Source of the DNA: Anoplopoma fimbria
Taxonomy: Eukaryota > Chordata > Actinopteri > Perciformes > Anoplopomatidae
Direction of reading: 5' to 3'
Length of the DNA stretch: 64,000 bases
Assembly (NCBI RefSeq): GCF_027596085.1
Contig: NC_072450.1
Span: 31,339,676 to 31,403,675 of the forward strand
The position numbers and the translations under genes are program-made. The notes beneath the pieces are model-generated. The model had not been told where the DNA came from and made no database searches. It worked only from the letters and a program-made list of their open reading frames with translations. Shown here piece by piece: positions 47,448-60,375 of this stretch (positions are counted from its first letter, which is position 1; each line of letters begins with the position of its first letter).

Positions 47448-47625
47448 CTGCTGTTCCTATTCACACTGTAACCTTATTATTGTAGTAATAGCTCGACTAC
47501 AGAACATTAATTCTCATACCAATCAAAAGGAGTTAATAAGGAATAAAAGCTCCCTACTGCTCAATTGAATACACGCAGGGGTTTTCTACAGCCTTACTCG
47601 GTCTGGTGTGACCAGTAGAATGTGG
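47448..47625 (+). repeat. Divergent repeat pair, copy 2
   Basis: Homologous to 46278-46453 in the same orientation and about 1.17 kb away. The shared landmarks are TATTCACACTGTAACC, GGAATAAAAG, ATACACGCAGG and GTCTGGTGTGACCA. The copies could be independent insertions of one old repeat or a local duplication. Homology cannot be traced confidently beyond these limits. Confidence 0.7.
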
Positions 47626-47954
47626 CCACTAATGTTATCTAATGTAAGAAGTTTTCTTTTGGAGTTGGTGGACACCAAAACAGAGCTAAAAGGAGGGTGA
47701 ACACTGGATTTGGTATATTTGTCAGGTGGCCGTAACATGGCTCCAAATGGTTGCTTTGCATCTGCTGAATTTATAACTAGGAAATTGTTTGCTAACACAT
47801 TCACCATATCAACTTAATATTTGTTTTACATTATAATAATAATACTAGTAATAATTATAATAATGTGCACTGGATTATGCTTTTAATTTAGCTGAGCTCA
47901 ATAGCATTCTAAGCCTAAATTGTAAGATTTTTTTTACATCATGTGTTTGGTATA

Positions 47955-47958
47955 TTTA

Positions 47959-48026
<68 letters not shown>

Positions 48027-48078
48027 AAATACCACTAATACTACTACTACTACCACTACTACTACTACTACCACTACT
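47955..48078 (+). repeat. Compound (ATT)n-(ACT)n microsatellite
   Basis: An ATT tract at 47955-48024 is followed by a slightly interrupted ACT tract at 48031-48078, with a short CAAAAT spacer. Translation of it gives only isoleucine and threonine runs. Confidence 0.95.
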
Positions 48079-50695
48079 TCAACTAATAATGATAGGTTTA
48101 ATCAGCTGGGTCAACCTTGCATTGTGCTTACATGTCGGTTGCAATATCATTACCTATATCTGGTTGGTTTTATTTATTCTGTGTGTTGTCAAAGTGTGTC
48201 TTATCCAATAAAGAGCTGCCAGGTGCTTTTTTTATCCTGTTGAAGCTGGTTCTGGCAGACAAGGTTCACCAGAGAGCACCCAAGCTGAGCGTCATGGGTG
48301 AAGCCACTTCACAAAAGGTTGTCTGCCCTTTTATTGGGCAGGATTTATTAAAACAGCCAGCTTCTGACAATTCAATTGAAAATCCACTGCTGGGTCTGTT
48401 TTCCCCTTCAACTGCAGTGGCCCCTTTACAGCAGATATTGGGAGGGGGAGCGGAGAAGAGACGAGGAGGAGAGGAAGGCTTTTAGCTTGAGATGAGTGGC
48501 AGGTAGAACCGTCTGACTGATTTAAAAAAGCAGTTGGAATATGAGTCACTGGTGAAAAATGACTCCAAGCTGTAAAATGCCTGCAGTTAAGAGCAACAAT
48601 GGGTGTTCAACGGGTGGTGCTTCCAATAGTAACAGCAGGTTCTCGGGTTGAGCTTACAAAGAATGGATTGTGGCCTCTGACGGCACCATCATTTGCACAT
48701 CACTTGCAACCACTATCTTCTCCGTCTCAAGGTCCAATTCACAAAAGATATTGCGCTAATGATATACAGCGCAAACATACCCATAACGTTTTGCAGTTGA
48801 GTACAATGTGCCCCCTTCTTTTTGCGTCTGATTGCTAATATCCATGTGGGAAAATATAAATGTTGGGCAGCTCTACACACAGCTTATTTCTCAACAAAAA
48901 AAACACCATAAACTATTTATTTGGAGCCCATCAGTGTGCAGACCTCCTTTGTGGCCTGCAGTTAAGTATTTGTGTCTCGCCAAACTTCGGGCAAGGAACT
49001 GAAAGAGGGCTGAGGGAAACTTTTTTGGGGGGATTTTATATCCCAGTGTGTAAATAAGCAAACCTTCAGACTGTAAAAGAAGATGGTATGATTTGAAGCA
49101 GAGGACAAAAGAAGAAAATATCCTTTAATGCTGCCATGATTCCTGGAAGGTCTGTAAGTGACATCCATTATTAATACGCTTTAGCTAACGCCAACATTCT
49201 GAAGATACTTAGCATAGCACTGATCGTTGTGGATTGGAATGATTTCGCAATGAGGCTCAACGGGGTAAATTTTGCATCAAACATCTGCACATTAACTAAT
49301 GTGAGTATGTGCAAATAGCAAAGGAGCACCAATACGCTACTTGATTGGCAGCACAGTGTTATGGGAGCTTTAACTTTTTGTAGTGCTTTAGGAATTACAT
49401 GGTTTCTTTTTGTCTAATGTGTGCAGGTTTGGGGGGGGGGGGCTGCTGCATAAGCTGTGCAGTCCCTTTTGTGAATTTGCCCCTCACTGTGTGTGTGTGT
49501 GTGTTTTTCTACATAAAGTTGCCTGTTCCCCTGTGGAAACCCATGTGTGTCAGATTTTTGCCCTTTTGCCATGTCTGTCACTGTTCCTCTGATGGTATTT
49601 GCGTTCATGGCCAGTATTCATTTGCCTTTGCTGCCTCGCTCACACACTTTGTGCCAAGCATGCCAGCATGTGACATTCACAGAGGCTCGGGGAAAAGGAC
49701 AGTGGTCTACACTGTGTGTCTGGATTCTCCATCCTGAAAACCAATCTGAGCCATGAAGCTTTGGCATAATCCTCATAAAGCTCCCATGTTATATTCGCAG
49801 AATGGTAACCAAGTGCGTCTTAAGCTTTGCCAAACAATGAGCTGAACACAAGCATGGTAGGAAATGGCATATGAAATTCAAGCACTGTTAGGTCAGCTGA
49901 TGCATGGAAGGCATTATTACTGAATGACTTGCTATGCTAATCTCAGTGTTCCCAAAAACAAACAACATTATCAAAAGTTGGACAAGATTATTGGTGTTAG
50001 TTGCTTGGTGACCTTGTTCTTGTTCTTAGTGTAACAAAACAAAGCTAAATAAGCTCTCTCAGGAGGGACGGATTTTAGGTTTTGGTGTGTCAGATTGCTA
50101 TTTTTATATTATAATGAAAGATTTCTGATCTTACTTGACATAACTGTATTTATCTTATACGGACTACCAGCCATGTCCTTCATGTTCCCAGACAACAAAA
50201 CTTTACTGTTTCAAGTGAAAAAAATGTTGTATTATGTTTGTAAAACAAAGATCTTGGTATCTTAGGTGGTAATGATAAGTTATTCTTAAATAACTTAACA
50301 AACGATGGCATTTTTAAAAACCTAACCAAGTAGTTTTGTTGCCTTAACCAAGTATTTTTCTTTTCGTTTTAGTTCTGTTTTACAACATTAACCACATGTT
50401 TAAAATTGTTTAAACTCATGAAATACAGAATTATTTTGAATTAGCAAAGGACATTTTGGGAATAACATGATGCCACCTGAATTGTTTTATTTAGATAGAA
50501 ATTTCATCTGCAAATGTTTGCTTATTCCTAATGTTTGCATGTGCTAACTAATTTAAGCTGCAGTTACTGACTTTTTTGCCACTTGCTGCAAACGCTGACA
50601 TATTATCATATTTCAAGCTGATATGGCAAAGTCGTTAGCACACAGTTGTTATTAATCCATCATTACAAACCAACATTGGCATTCAGGAGTTAGAG
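48079..50695. other. No gene seen
   Basis: Apparently unique DNA. A G-run lies near 49431-49441 and a short GT tract near 49490-49503. Open frames at 48117-48485 and 49399-49737 have no recognisable domain. Confidence 0.5.
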
Positions 50696-52061
50696 TTTTG
50701 CTCCTGGTCACTTAACAAATGGCTCCCTGTTAAATCAAGGATAGAATTTAAAATTCTTTTACTTACCTACAAAGCTCTAACTGGCCAGGCACCGTCTTAT
50801 CTTAAGGAACTTATAGTTCCATATTACCCAACTAGAAAGCTGCGCTCAATCAATGCAGGGTTACTTGTGGTTCCTAGAGTATATACAAGTAGGATGGGAG
50901 CCAGAGCCTTCAGTTATCAGGCTCCTCTTCTGTGGAACCAGGTTCCAGTTTCAGTCCGGGGGGCAGACACACTCACCACTTTTAAGAGCAGGCTTAAGAC
51001 CTTCCTTTTTGATAGCGCTTATAGTTAGGGCTGGTTCAGGTTCGCCTTGGCCCAGCCCCTAGATATGCTGCTATATGCCTAGACAGCTGGGGGACTACTT
51101 AGAATACACTGAGCTCCTCTCCCCTATTCTCTCACTCCCTCTTTATGTATTAATCTCCTATTTATGCACATTACTGATTTTGCTTCTTCCCCGGAGTCCT
51201 TGCGCTTTCTCGCCTCGCAGGTTCCCAGGAATCGGGGTTATATTTGGACTGTCGTCGTGCCACCTGCTGAGGCCCTGCTGACACCCACTGCTACTACCAC
51301 TATCATTATTAGTCACATTACTATTATTATTCCCTGTACTATTACACTTATTGACTTTGCTAATACTGGAGTATTTGTGCTTTCTCGCTTCGCAGGCTTC
51401 TATAAATCGTGGCTGTACCTGGACTGTGGTCGTGCATCCTGCTACGGCCCTGCTGACACCGACTGCTACCACCATTATTATAACTAGTCACATTACTATT
51501 ACTATTACCTGTACCATTACGCATATTAGCTTTACTTCCACCCTGAAGCCCTTTTTGCTTTCTCATTTTGCAGGTTTCCATGAATCGTTGCGGTACCTGG
51601 ACCGTAGTCGTGCCTCCTGCTGTGAGCCGACTGACACCCACTGCTACTTCGATTATTATTATTAATCACATTACTATCCCTATTTCATAATTATAATTCT
51701 ACTATAATAATTGCTGCTGTTATTATAAGTAGTCTTATTATATGAATCATTATAAGTAGTCTTATTATATGAATCATTTCTGTCATACACATTGAATGTG
51801 TTGTATCTCTGTTATGCTGTTCATTCTGTAGACATCACATCTATTGCATTCTGTCCATCCTGGGAGAAGGATCCGTCCTCTTTCGCTCTCCCATAGGTTT
51901 CTTCCTTTTTTTCTCCCTGTTAAAGGGGTTTTTTAGGGGAGTTTTTCCTGTGCCGATGTGAGGGAAGAGGATGTCGCATGTGTACAGATTGTAAAGCCCT
52001 CTGAGGCAAATTTGTAATTTGTGATTCTGGGCTATACAAAATAAACTGAATTGAATTGAAT
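50696..52061 (+). mobile_element. 5'-truncated L2/Rex1-like LINE, copy 2
   Basis: Nearly the same sequence as 42708-43994 but extending further upstream. The coding remnant starts near 50720 and ends at TAG 51026-51028. The 3' region has the same triplicated module (51205, 51380, 51558; spacing 175 and 178 bp) and ends in AATAAACTGAATTGAATTG. Different truncation points and unrelated flanks show that the two copies inserted independently. A 27-bp exact tandem duplication, absent from copy 1, lies at 51724-51777. Confidence 0.85.
50720..51028 (+). pseudogene. C-terminal fragment of LINE reverse-transcriptase ORF
   Basis: 102 in-frame codons with no start. The frame begins WLPVKSRIEFKILLLTYKAL, the classic region just after the reverse-transcriptase domain in L2/Rex1-type elements. 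It continues to FLFDSAYS and a stop. The catalytic domain is missing because of 5' truncation. Confidence 0.85.
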
Positions 52062-55000
52062 GTCCAATTAACTCTTTTATCTCCTTTTTTGGTTTCCACC
52101 CACTCCTGGAGAACCATCTCACTCGGCTGAATGTTCCACTATGTTAATGAGCTAGTTGCTAGTCTGTCCACTGCTTGGTGCTGTAGCATATATTGCATTT
52201 TTAGAGCTGAAAAAGCAAGCTGCTGCGAAAAAAAAAAAAAAAAGACCTTCCTATACAGTTTAACTGGAAACCAAAAGTCACCTTTTACTTATTATCATTT
52301 ATATACACACCTTAAATAACATAACAAACTTCGTCTTTTTAAGTCAAACCATGATGTTTCATTTCACATAACCAAGTAGTTTTTCGCGGTTTTATTTTGT
52401 TTCAATTTACAACTGGATGTTTAAGATTTTGACCGTAATCTGGGAGAAAATACCCTTCGAAATGTCACTGAGAATGCAGTTTAGATGAATAAGAACACAA
52501 TTTTGTAGGATAGAGTGTTGCACAACCAAAACAGAGACGATGTGGACCGGAAAACCCAAACCATGAACTGAAAGCTGAAAGCAGAGTTGGATGATAATCC
52601 TCTGTCGGTTCATTACTGCAAGCCACAGTCATTCTATCAAATAGCTATTATGAAATAGATTTTAGCTGCTTAACATAATGGTTCAAGTTAAGCAACTAAA
52701 GCCAAATGGTTACTCTGTGAAGTTTTAGTAAGCAAAAGACCATCAGCCATCATTAGATAAATTGTTAACAGTTTGTATGACAAGCAAAGTGAAATGTTTT
52801 CTTCTTGTTAAATTACCAGAGAAATTGTGACTGCAAACACATGCAAAGCTCACTCCTCTACTTTTCTTTTTTACTGTATCCAAGTAACAAAGTCACTGAA
52901 GGTTGTACATGTCACAATGCAGCTATTCTTTAAAATAGCCTTTTGTCCACGCAATATTTTCCACACCATCCAAGCCTTACACCCGTGAAAAGAATAAGAA
53001 AAGACACCCCAGCTAGAGCCATTTCTCTCGTGACCTTTTCAGATACATACTGTACTTACAAGGCAGGAGAGGAAGCAAAGGCCAATTGGCCTCCAGATTA
53101 CCGTGCCGAGACTCAAGGCGCTGTGTGCGACAGTGTATTTATTCAGGCCAGATCAAGGCCAGCTCCCATCATTTAGGTGCTGCTTGCAGCCTGGTTACGC
53201 TCCTTTTTATGATAGCTCCTCAAGGCCATTGTCTGAGATACACAGCAGGTCGTTGGAGCCCCTGACAAGGAGCAGAGGTGGAGTCAGCGGGGGCAAAGGG
53301 GCTGCCGGCCCCCAGGTTAAGAGTTCACTGGTCTGTTTTTGAATGTTAAGAGACGAAAGGTGTGTCTGGGCAGTGTGAGACAACGGGAGAAGCCAAATGA
53401 GCTATAGTTACACGTGCAAGTCTCTCTTTTTTGTGAGATTGCTAAGAGCATATCTAAACATATGATACTTTGTTGGGAAATACCAGCATCAAGATTTTTC
53501 TGCTTTTCTTTACTCTTTCCTCATCAGTTTAGATCTTTTTGTGCATACAACGTTTTCTACATCATCCCTACTACTGATGTTCATGACTCATTCAGTTTGA
53601 GAATTCCAGCCATGCTCATTAGTCCAGAGCTAAAGATCATCAGCACTCGTTTTGCGGTGTCAGCATGCAACTGACAGTCTCGTTGAGACAACATCAACGT
53701 GCGAGCAGCAAATTGAGCCGCAAGCCCATATTCAAGCCTGAGGTCAAGATGTTAATTAGTAGGATGCTGGATTAGTGCAAGTATAAGATATGGTTTGTCA
53801 GGTGGCTTGTTTGTTTACTGTTAATTATTATTCAGGAACTGAAAAATATGTACATTTGTAGTTATGCTGCTGTCGTGGCTCTAGGGACGGAAATGGCGGT
53901 CTGTCAGCCCATTTTCTAACATGGCTGGAGACTCCTACACTTGTTCATACGCAGTCTATATTGTGTAATTCTCCTTTCTTTTATGATTCCATAAGCCAAT
54001 GGTATGTCTGTGATATCATGGTTTTACACTGATGTCAAGCAAAGAGAAGGAAAGGAATAAAAAGCGGTTTTACGTTCCGCTTTGTTCATTTCCACATGAA
54101 ATTACAAAAAAGGAAGTAATTGAGACATAAAAAAAATGTGCAGCCAAAAGGAAAAAACCCATATCTATTCCCCACAGACAGCACATATTGTTGTTGACAA
54201 TTTCACATAGTGATGATGTGAATCTATATTTCAATTCACAGCTCATAATTACTCTGCCATTATTATGCTGCCTTTACACTGGTGTTTGTAATAAATGCGG
54301 AGCTGAGATAATCTGTTTTAGTGTGATAGAAAGGATCATTAATATGGAGAATACACAGCGGAGTGGTATCAGTGCCGGCAAACAGAAGAACAAATATATC
54401 ATTTTTTAAATTATTTTTCTGGAATTTGCACTCTGCTGCAATATTGGTAAATATTTAGATATATTTTTTAAAAGAGGTGTGTTATTGGTTGTATAAGGTT
54501 AAGCTCTGATCAAGTTTACTACCCTATATTAAACAATTGTCCGATTAATATTTTATACCAAAAAGAAAAAAAATTGCTTACATATTATTAATGCCATTAC
54601 GTTAAAAAAAATCCAATCCACACTAATGTTAAGCTCCATTCCATCCTTCTTCAAGTCCAAAACAGGCATAAAATCATTGGACACCCTTGAAATCCTGCAT
54701 ATTTTTCTTCGGGATGTCCATGTGGAGAGAAAAAAACCCCCAGATCTTTCTCCCATCCATTCTGCATGAATCTCAGCCAAACAAACAGACACCCTGTAAT
54801 AAGTATCACAGCAAAGCCGACTAATGATGGCGGCTGTTGTCGAACACTCAATTGGCAAACGTGTCTGCAGACAACCACAGTCAGCCATGTAGTGTCTGTG
54901 GCTTTAACCCGGAGCATGTGATGGCGCAAAAGAGCTGATGCTAAGGCTTTGGGAGTGTGCGGGGGAACAGGAGTCAGATGAGTATGCCTTCCACTGTTGT

Positions 55001-56399
55001 TGCTATGTTATGACCGGCCTAATGAGATCTATGGAGAGTTGGGGCCTCTCATTTTGTTGTATCACCCATCCACTCTCTTGCACAGGAAATCCACTGTGGA
55101 ATTGTCCTCAGACACATCCACTCGGATGGATGGATGCATTTGCTGATGTTCCAGACAACAGAGCATTCAGTTGCCTTTTTTATGGTTTACATATAAACAC
55201 ACTGGAGTACTGTGATGACAGCAGATTTTCTATTCCTGTATTCTGCAGACAAAGAGAAATAAAAGAGAAGCGCCTTTACCGACCGCTATGAATAGAATAT
55301 ATATATATATTTATTTTTTACCCTATTAATGTCAAAATTTCACATTTTATTTTCAAATTTCATCAAAAATTACACCCTCCCTACTACACCCTCCCTCTCT
55401 CCTACACACACGCAGGTGCACACTTGTCACACAATGCATTTGCACTTCACTACAATGCAGTGACCATCTCTCCTAACTCAGAGGCGACAGAACAATAGAG
55501 GAGCTCGACAGCAACACAGCGGCTGCCACCGAGGTCACCACCACAACGCCGCCTGCATATTTGTTAGCAGTTTAATTTTAGCGGTGCCAGACCATCTGCT
55601 CGGCATTTGTAGATGGCAGAGTGAGCAGTGATTAATCAGTCAAAGTATTGCTTCCAGTGTTCCAGCTCTTCATTTCCACTTTTAAAAAAAGGCAAATGGA
55701 TTTGCTGCTCCTTCATCAGTCATAGGTAAATGAATCATGTATGGAATGAAAAAAAAAGAAAGAAATCTAGCCGCGTGATTCTGCAACCTTCTTAGTGGAA
55801 AAAAGATTAATAATGATATCAGTAAAGCATATGTAAAAAAACAAAAACAATGCATTATACCCTTTCTATACCTCTTTCTTATTTGAATATTGCAAAATCT
55901 ATATAAAAAAAAAAGTAAAATCCCAGAATTAAGTTGTTTTATGTGTTTTAAACAGAATTTAAACTGTCAAAGAAAAGCAAATAATGATTATTGTGAGACC
56001 AAGAAAAGGAGCAATAAGTAAACAGGACCACTGGGCCCATGTTGCCTCCAAGTTCCCATCATTTACCATTTACCATTAGAGACCAGGAAAGTCACCAGTA
56101 CTCCCATACTGGAGTGCGCCCTGGCCCCAGGTTTTCTGAACATGTATATCTGTTAGCTTGTGGTAATTTGCTGAAAGAACATCTCCAATTTAGGAATGTG
56201 CAAGTGGATTTTGAAACAGACAAGACAGATAAGTTGCCTAAACATAGGCTTAAAAAATGTGATCCTGCTGCAGTTGCCAGATATTGTGGAAAGAACTAAA
56301 TAAATACAATACTTTGCTTTGTTGATACATTAAGAGGGCTAAATTCAAAATTCTACGCAAATTGATGATTCAGGAATCATCTCCACACGGCTCTCAACA
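52062..56399. other. No gene seen
   Basis: AT-rich unique sequence with an A-run at 52229-52244. A gene was considered in several open frames (52943-53342, 54553-54929, 54938-55291), but none has recognisable domains and several overlap on opposite strands. Confidence 0.5.
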
Positions 56400-56790
56400 T
56401 GGCAATGGCTGAGCCGAAAGCTAGCAGCTTACGGTGCTAACAGCACTAACAGTGCAAACAACATACACAGCGCTGACAGAGCTAACAATGTTACCTTGAC
56501 GAGGAGCTGGAGGGTGGGTGCTACACCTACAGGACAACTGGTGTGACGGGGTTATCAGGTGTAACCGCCGTATAAGCACAGTGCATAGCGGCGGTGATCA
56601 GTGAGCCAGTGAGGCACACAAACTGGGACTGACCTGCACTAGCAGGCCAACACAGTAATGTAGCAGCCTGTGAATATATATAGTCAGTAAATGTCATCCA
56701 TTGTTGGACTTAAAATAAACTACGTACAGTAAACAAAACAAACGTGAGGTTCGGGCAACCAAACCACTTATTAAGGTTTAGGAAAACGAA
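56400..56790 (+). repeat. Teleost interspersed repeat (GCTAACAGCACTAACAGTGC type)
   Basis: GAGGAGCTGGAGGGTGGGTG, GTGTGACGGGGTTATCAGGT, GTAACCGCCGTATAAGCACA and GGCGGTGATCAGTGAGCCAG occur in an order I recognise from fish repeats. The last part (56725-56790) carries the GGTTCGGGCAACCAAACCAC motif, which is related to family A (compare 34600-34625). Confidence 0.55.
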
Positions 56791-57186
56791 CGTTTCAGGT
56801 CCTGTATCCTAAGTGTTTTGTAATTTTGTAAGCCAAAACAGTCACGTCCAAATATATTGATTTTAGAAATAACGGGACCAGCACATACAATACCCAGCGT
56901 CTGTACATTTTTCATCGTAGAGTGTAATGCCTCCCAAGGTTGCTTAATCTCCGAATATTCCGAAAACAGCACATGACCTGAAGTATCCTCAATGATTGCT
57001 CCAGGCCTGGTAAAGACTGGAGGATGTGTGTAGAGCCGTAGTCAGCCCATGCTCAATAACTATGTCCACTTAATGTCTTACAGAAGACTGAGTCAATCAC
57101 TCAAGTTGCACCCCTGATTGCAATGAACTTTCCCACTAGAACTTCCATTCTCCATGTTTTAATCAGCCCATTCTTCAGATGAAAAA
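56791..57186. other. No feature seen
   Basis: No recognisable repeat or coding sequence. Confidence 0.5.
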
Positions 57187-57212
57187 GGGTGGGTGGGGGG
57201 GTGGGTGGGGGG
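57187..57212 (+). other. G-quadruplex-prone tract
   Basis: The run of GGGT units and G6-G7 blocks gives at least five G3+ runs with one-base T loops, which satisfies the standard intramolecular quadruplex pattern. It is also a low-complexity repeat. Confidence 0.8.
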
Positions 57213-58261
57213 AATAAAAAGAAGCCTTTCATATTCTCCTCCGAAAAAGGAACTCAATTAAGAGGTCCCAAAAGGGCCCTTTAATGGCTTATGAGGAAAG
57301 CAGTGATGAAAGAGACAGAGGTTATAAATATTTCAGGTAATTTTGTTATCTATTCATCTCTTCTTCCATATCTAGTCAGCGATCCGTCTCATTATCTCCC
57401 AGCCGGATTGTTTTACTTCACTCGCTCACATTTCTGTTGTTCCAAGACACACTGGTGTGTTTATAGACAATGCGTTTTGTGCAGTCTTTTATTGAATTAA
57501 TTCAGTGTTTCATGTGGTTAGTGTAACAACTTCCTATATTTTCATACAAACAAATGTCAGTTTTGCTCCCATCCGTCACAGATTGAACTTGCATTACAGT
57601 ACATCCATTCAATGAAAGCTTTTACATTTCCAAACAGCAGGGGTCATTTACACATGTTACACATGCTTTGTAAAGATGTGAGATTGCAGTCCATGCACAA
57701 GCTTCATATCTTCTCCACTCCAATTATTTCCACAGTTACCCCTTATTGGACATTAACGCATGACAAGAAAAATAATGTTAAAAACAAGATTCATGGGCGG
57801 GCTCACAAAGAAGATGAAGATGGGTGCATAGTGGGAAGGCTCCTACTACCTTGCACACAAAAACTACCCAAATCTTCCACAAACCTGTCTCATAACTCGA
57901 ACTTGACTACATCAAAACCTTTGCCAGCCAATGAGTGTGACACTCTAACAAAGCATGCAAGACAAACTCACAAACTGCCAAGATAACTTTGTCTGTAGAG
58001 AAAACCGAGGCTTACAACATGGCTAAGAATGGTGCTCCACTTTTTGAATTTGAATCCAAACTAGACGGAAAACATAAAAAGATACATGGCGAACTCTATT
58101 TCATCAGTTAACAAGAAATCAGGTTGATATCTGGACAGATATTGAAATGTTTCTACCTCTCTGGCCTCTCCTCTCTCTAAGATCTAAAGAAGTTTTATGG
58201 GTCAGGTGTCAGGTTCCTATACCAGCTCACTATCCTCCAATCCAGACCTGTGACTCTGGGG
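57213..58261. other. No gene seen
   Basis: The 124-codon open frame at 57612-57986 has no recognisable domain or coding-like bias. I take it as chance. Confidence 0.45.
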
Positions 58262-58535
58262 TGACTGTGGCTCTGTGGTGGAGCAGGGTTGTCCATTAAT
58301 CAGAGGATTGGGGGTTAGATCCCAGGCTCTGCTGGTCCATGTCAATGTGTCCTTAGGCAATACACTTAACCATTGCTCCAGCAGGCTTTTCTTGCGGTGT
58401 ATGAATAGGTATGAATAATTAAATAATCCTGAAGAGGTAGCACCTATAATCAGTATGTGAATGGGTGTAAATGGGTGAATGATGACATGTATTGTAAAAG
58501 TGCTTTGAGTGGTCAGAAGACTAGAAAAGAGCCAC
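58262..58535 (+). mobile_element. tRNA-derived SINE (third family), diverged copy
   Basis: The tRNA-like head (GTGGCTCTGTGGTGGAGCAG) has a degenerate B box (GGTTAGATCCC). It is followed by GTGTCCTTAGGCAATACACT, AATGGGTGTAAATGGGTGAA and GTGCTTTGAGTGGTCAGAAG, then ACTAGAAAAG. It is the same family as 61926-62112 and more complete in the middle. Confidence 0.75.
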
Positions 58536-59679
58536 CACCCTAAATTTGAAAGTCCCAATATAATATAATATATATTTTTAATCTTTTAATCATTTATTCA
58601 CAGGATGTTTCTTATCCCCATCAAATTGAGCAAGATGTATTTTAACTCATTGTTAGGATATATACGTAACAATGTTATCATTTTAAAATACACAGTTGAT
58701 TATCCACATTTTCTATAATAATAATAATAATGATAATATCACAAATGGAGAACTTGTACACTTATACTTAAAAACGTTTTAGGGGGATAACTTTTCATAG
58801 TAATAGGAACTTTTTATGGACATGTAACCATCCGCCCAGCCTGGCCAGAAGTTAAACGTTTGTTTTCTCTTTTTTTTTTCCTTCTTTCTCTCCCTGTTTT
58901 CTCTTGGATGTTTTTATATATCATTTAACATTTTATTTCACTTCAGTTGCTACTATTATTATGTTGGCTTACCCTTATTTTCTCTCTACTCTGTCCTCTG
59001 TTTTAGTTAAATTGAAAAATAAAAATGATTTTGCCAATTGTCTGTTGCATTGTCGAGGTTCTCAAGCAATACCCAAGCAGTCACACTTAAGCCAGCAGTG
59101 GCTATTTAAAGCAAATGTAGTACATTTCTCATTAATTCATCACACTACACCCAAACCATCATTGGTAGTGACATACCAGCCATTATCATCAAAAGTTAAA
59201 AAGGGATTCACGAGGGTGAGAGTACTAGATTACTTTACTCATGTAAAAGTAATGGTCCTTAAAAAAAAACCTGTTACTTTTTGAAAGTTAAGGGGGGGGG
59301 ATTTGATATTGGAGGGCTTTTATGACAGTAGCTCTGGAGATGCAGATGTTTCTGAAGCCAACAACGATGAGGAATCATTTGTTGTGCCCTTTATGAATTG
59401 GATGCTTCAAAAACAGAACTGGAGCGTGATAATGATAAAGCTAGCTCTGACATGAGCTTTGAATAGTCAAGATACCGAGGTTTAGGACTACTACAAACAT
59501 GCAGAAGAAAAAAAAGATTCAACATCTGTCCATCCACACTCAATCACAAAAAAGAAAGTCTCAGTGAATGGTGGTTACTGTGCTGACTTAATTGGATTTG
59601 GGTTAGGTAAGTTCCAGTCAATCAGAGGTTATAGTAGTCTATGTGTTAGTACATTAGTACAGTAGAAAAATGTATTCAT

Positions 59680-59685
<6 letters not shown>
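58536..59685. other. No gene seen
   Basis: AT-rich, with an ATA/ATT repeat near 58715-58730. The open frame at 58904-59284 shows no known domain. Confidence 0.5.

Positions 59686-59750
<65 letters not shown>
59686..59750 (+). repeat. (AT)n microsatellite
   Basis: An AT tract with a short T interruption near 59711. It runs directly into the left end of the MITE at 59751. Confidence 0.9.
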
Positions 59751-59753
<3 letters not shown>

Positions 59754-59977
59754 TGGGTACGGAAAATATTCAGAGGGTCTGAATACTTATGACCATGTGA
59801 TATTTCAGTTTTTCTTTTTTAATAAATTTGCATACATTTCTGTTTTTTTCTGTCAAGATGGGTTGCTGAGTGTACATTAATGCGAAAAAAAATGAACTTT
59901 TTCGATTTTAGCAAATGGCTGCAATGAAACAAAGAGTGAAAAATTTAAAGGGGTCTGAATACTTTCCGTACCCACTG
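59751..59977. mobile_element. Tc1-derived MITE
   Basis: The 227-bp element has inverted ends that start CAGTGGGTACGGAAA on both strands, with TA immediately outside each end, the Tc1/mariner target. The ends read on into GTCTGAATACTT, as in Tc1-like elements of fish. No transposase is present. It sits inside an AT microsatellite, which supplies many TA targets. Confidence 0.9.
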
Positions 59978-60189
59978 TATATATATTTTAAGATATAGCA
60001 TATTTTTTGTTTGTTTGTTATTTTTATTGATCTGAAAACAAGCAATTTGACTTATGTATATGGCTTAATCTGCATTATGTAAATGCAGCATCACTAAAAA
60101 CTGCAGTCATATATGAATGTTTGAATAAAAACACCTATGCATCTAAGGGTTAACATGCTGGTGTTTAACATGAATAATACTTACCATGT
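59978..60189. other. No feature seen
   Basis: AT-rich flank of the MITE. Confidence 0.5.
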
Positions 60190-60375
60190 TCAATATCTTA
60201 GCTTAGCGTGTTAGCATGCTAACAGTTGCTTCAGTACAGCTGAGGCACTACTTTTTGCAGGTTTTTGGTCATGAATAAAGTGTTGAACAAACTGAAATGT
60301 TGACATGATGGCGCTAGATGAAAAGTTAAGGTCATTCTGAGCCTGAGAGTCACATGAATGTCAGTCAAAGCCAGT
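60190..60375 (+). repeat. Teleost interspersed repeat (GTTAGCATGCTAACAG type)
   Basis: GTGTTAGCATGCTAACAG, GTACAGCTGAGGC, TTTTTGGTCATGAATAAAGT and GATGGCGCTAGATGAAAAGT occur in the order of a very common percomorph repeat, ending near CACATGAATGTC. The class is unclear. Confidence 0.7.

Noticed and set aside
57612..57986. 124-codon open frame
   Set aside because: No recognisable domain, no coding-like composition and no splice or promoter context.
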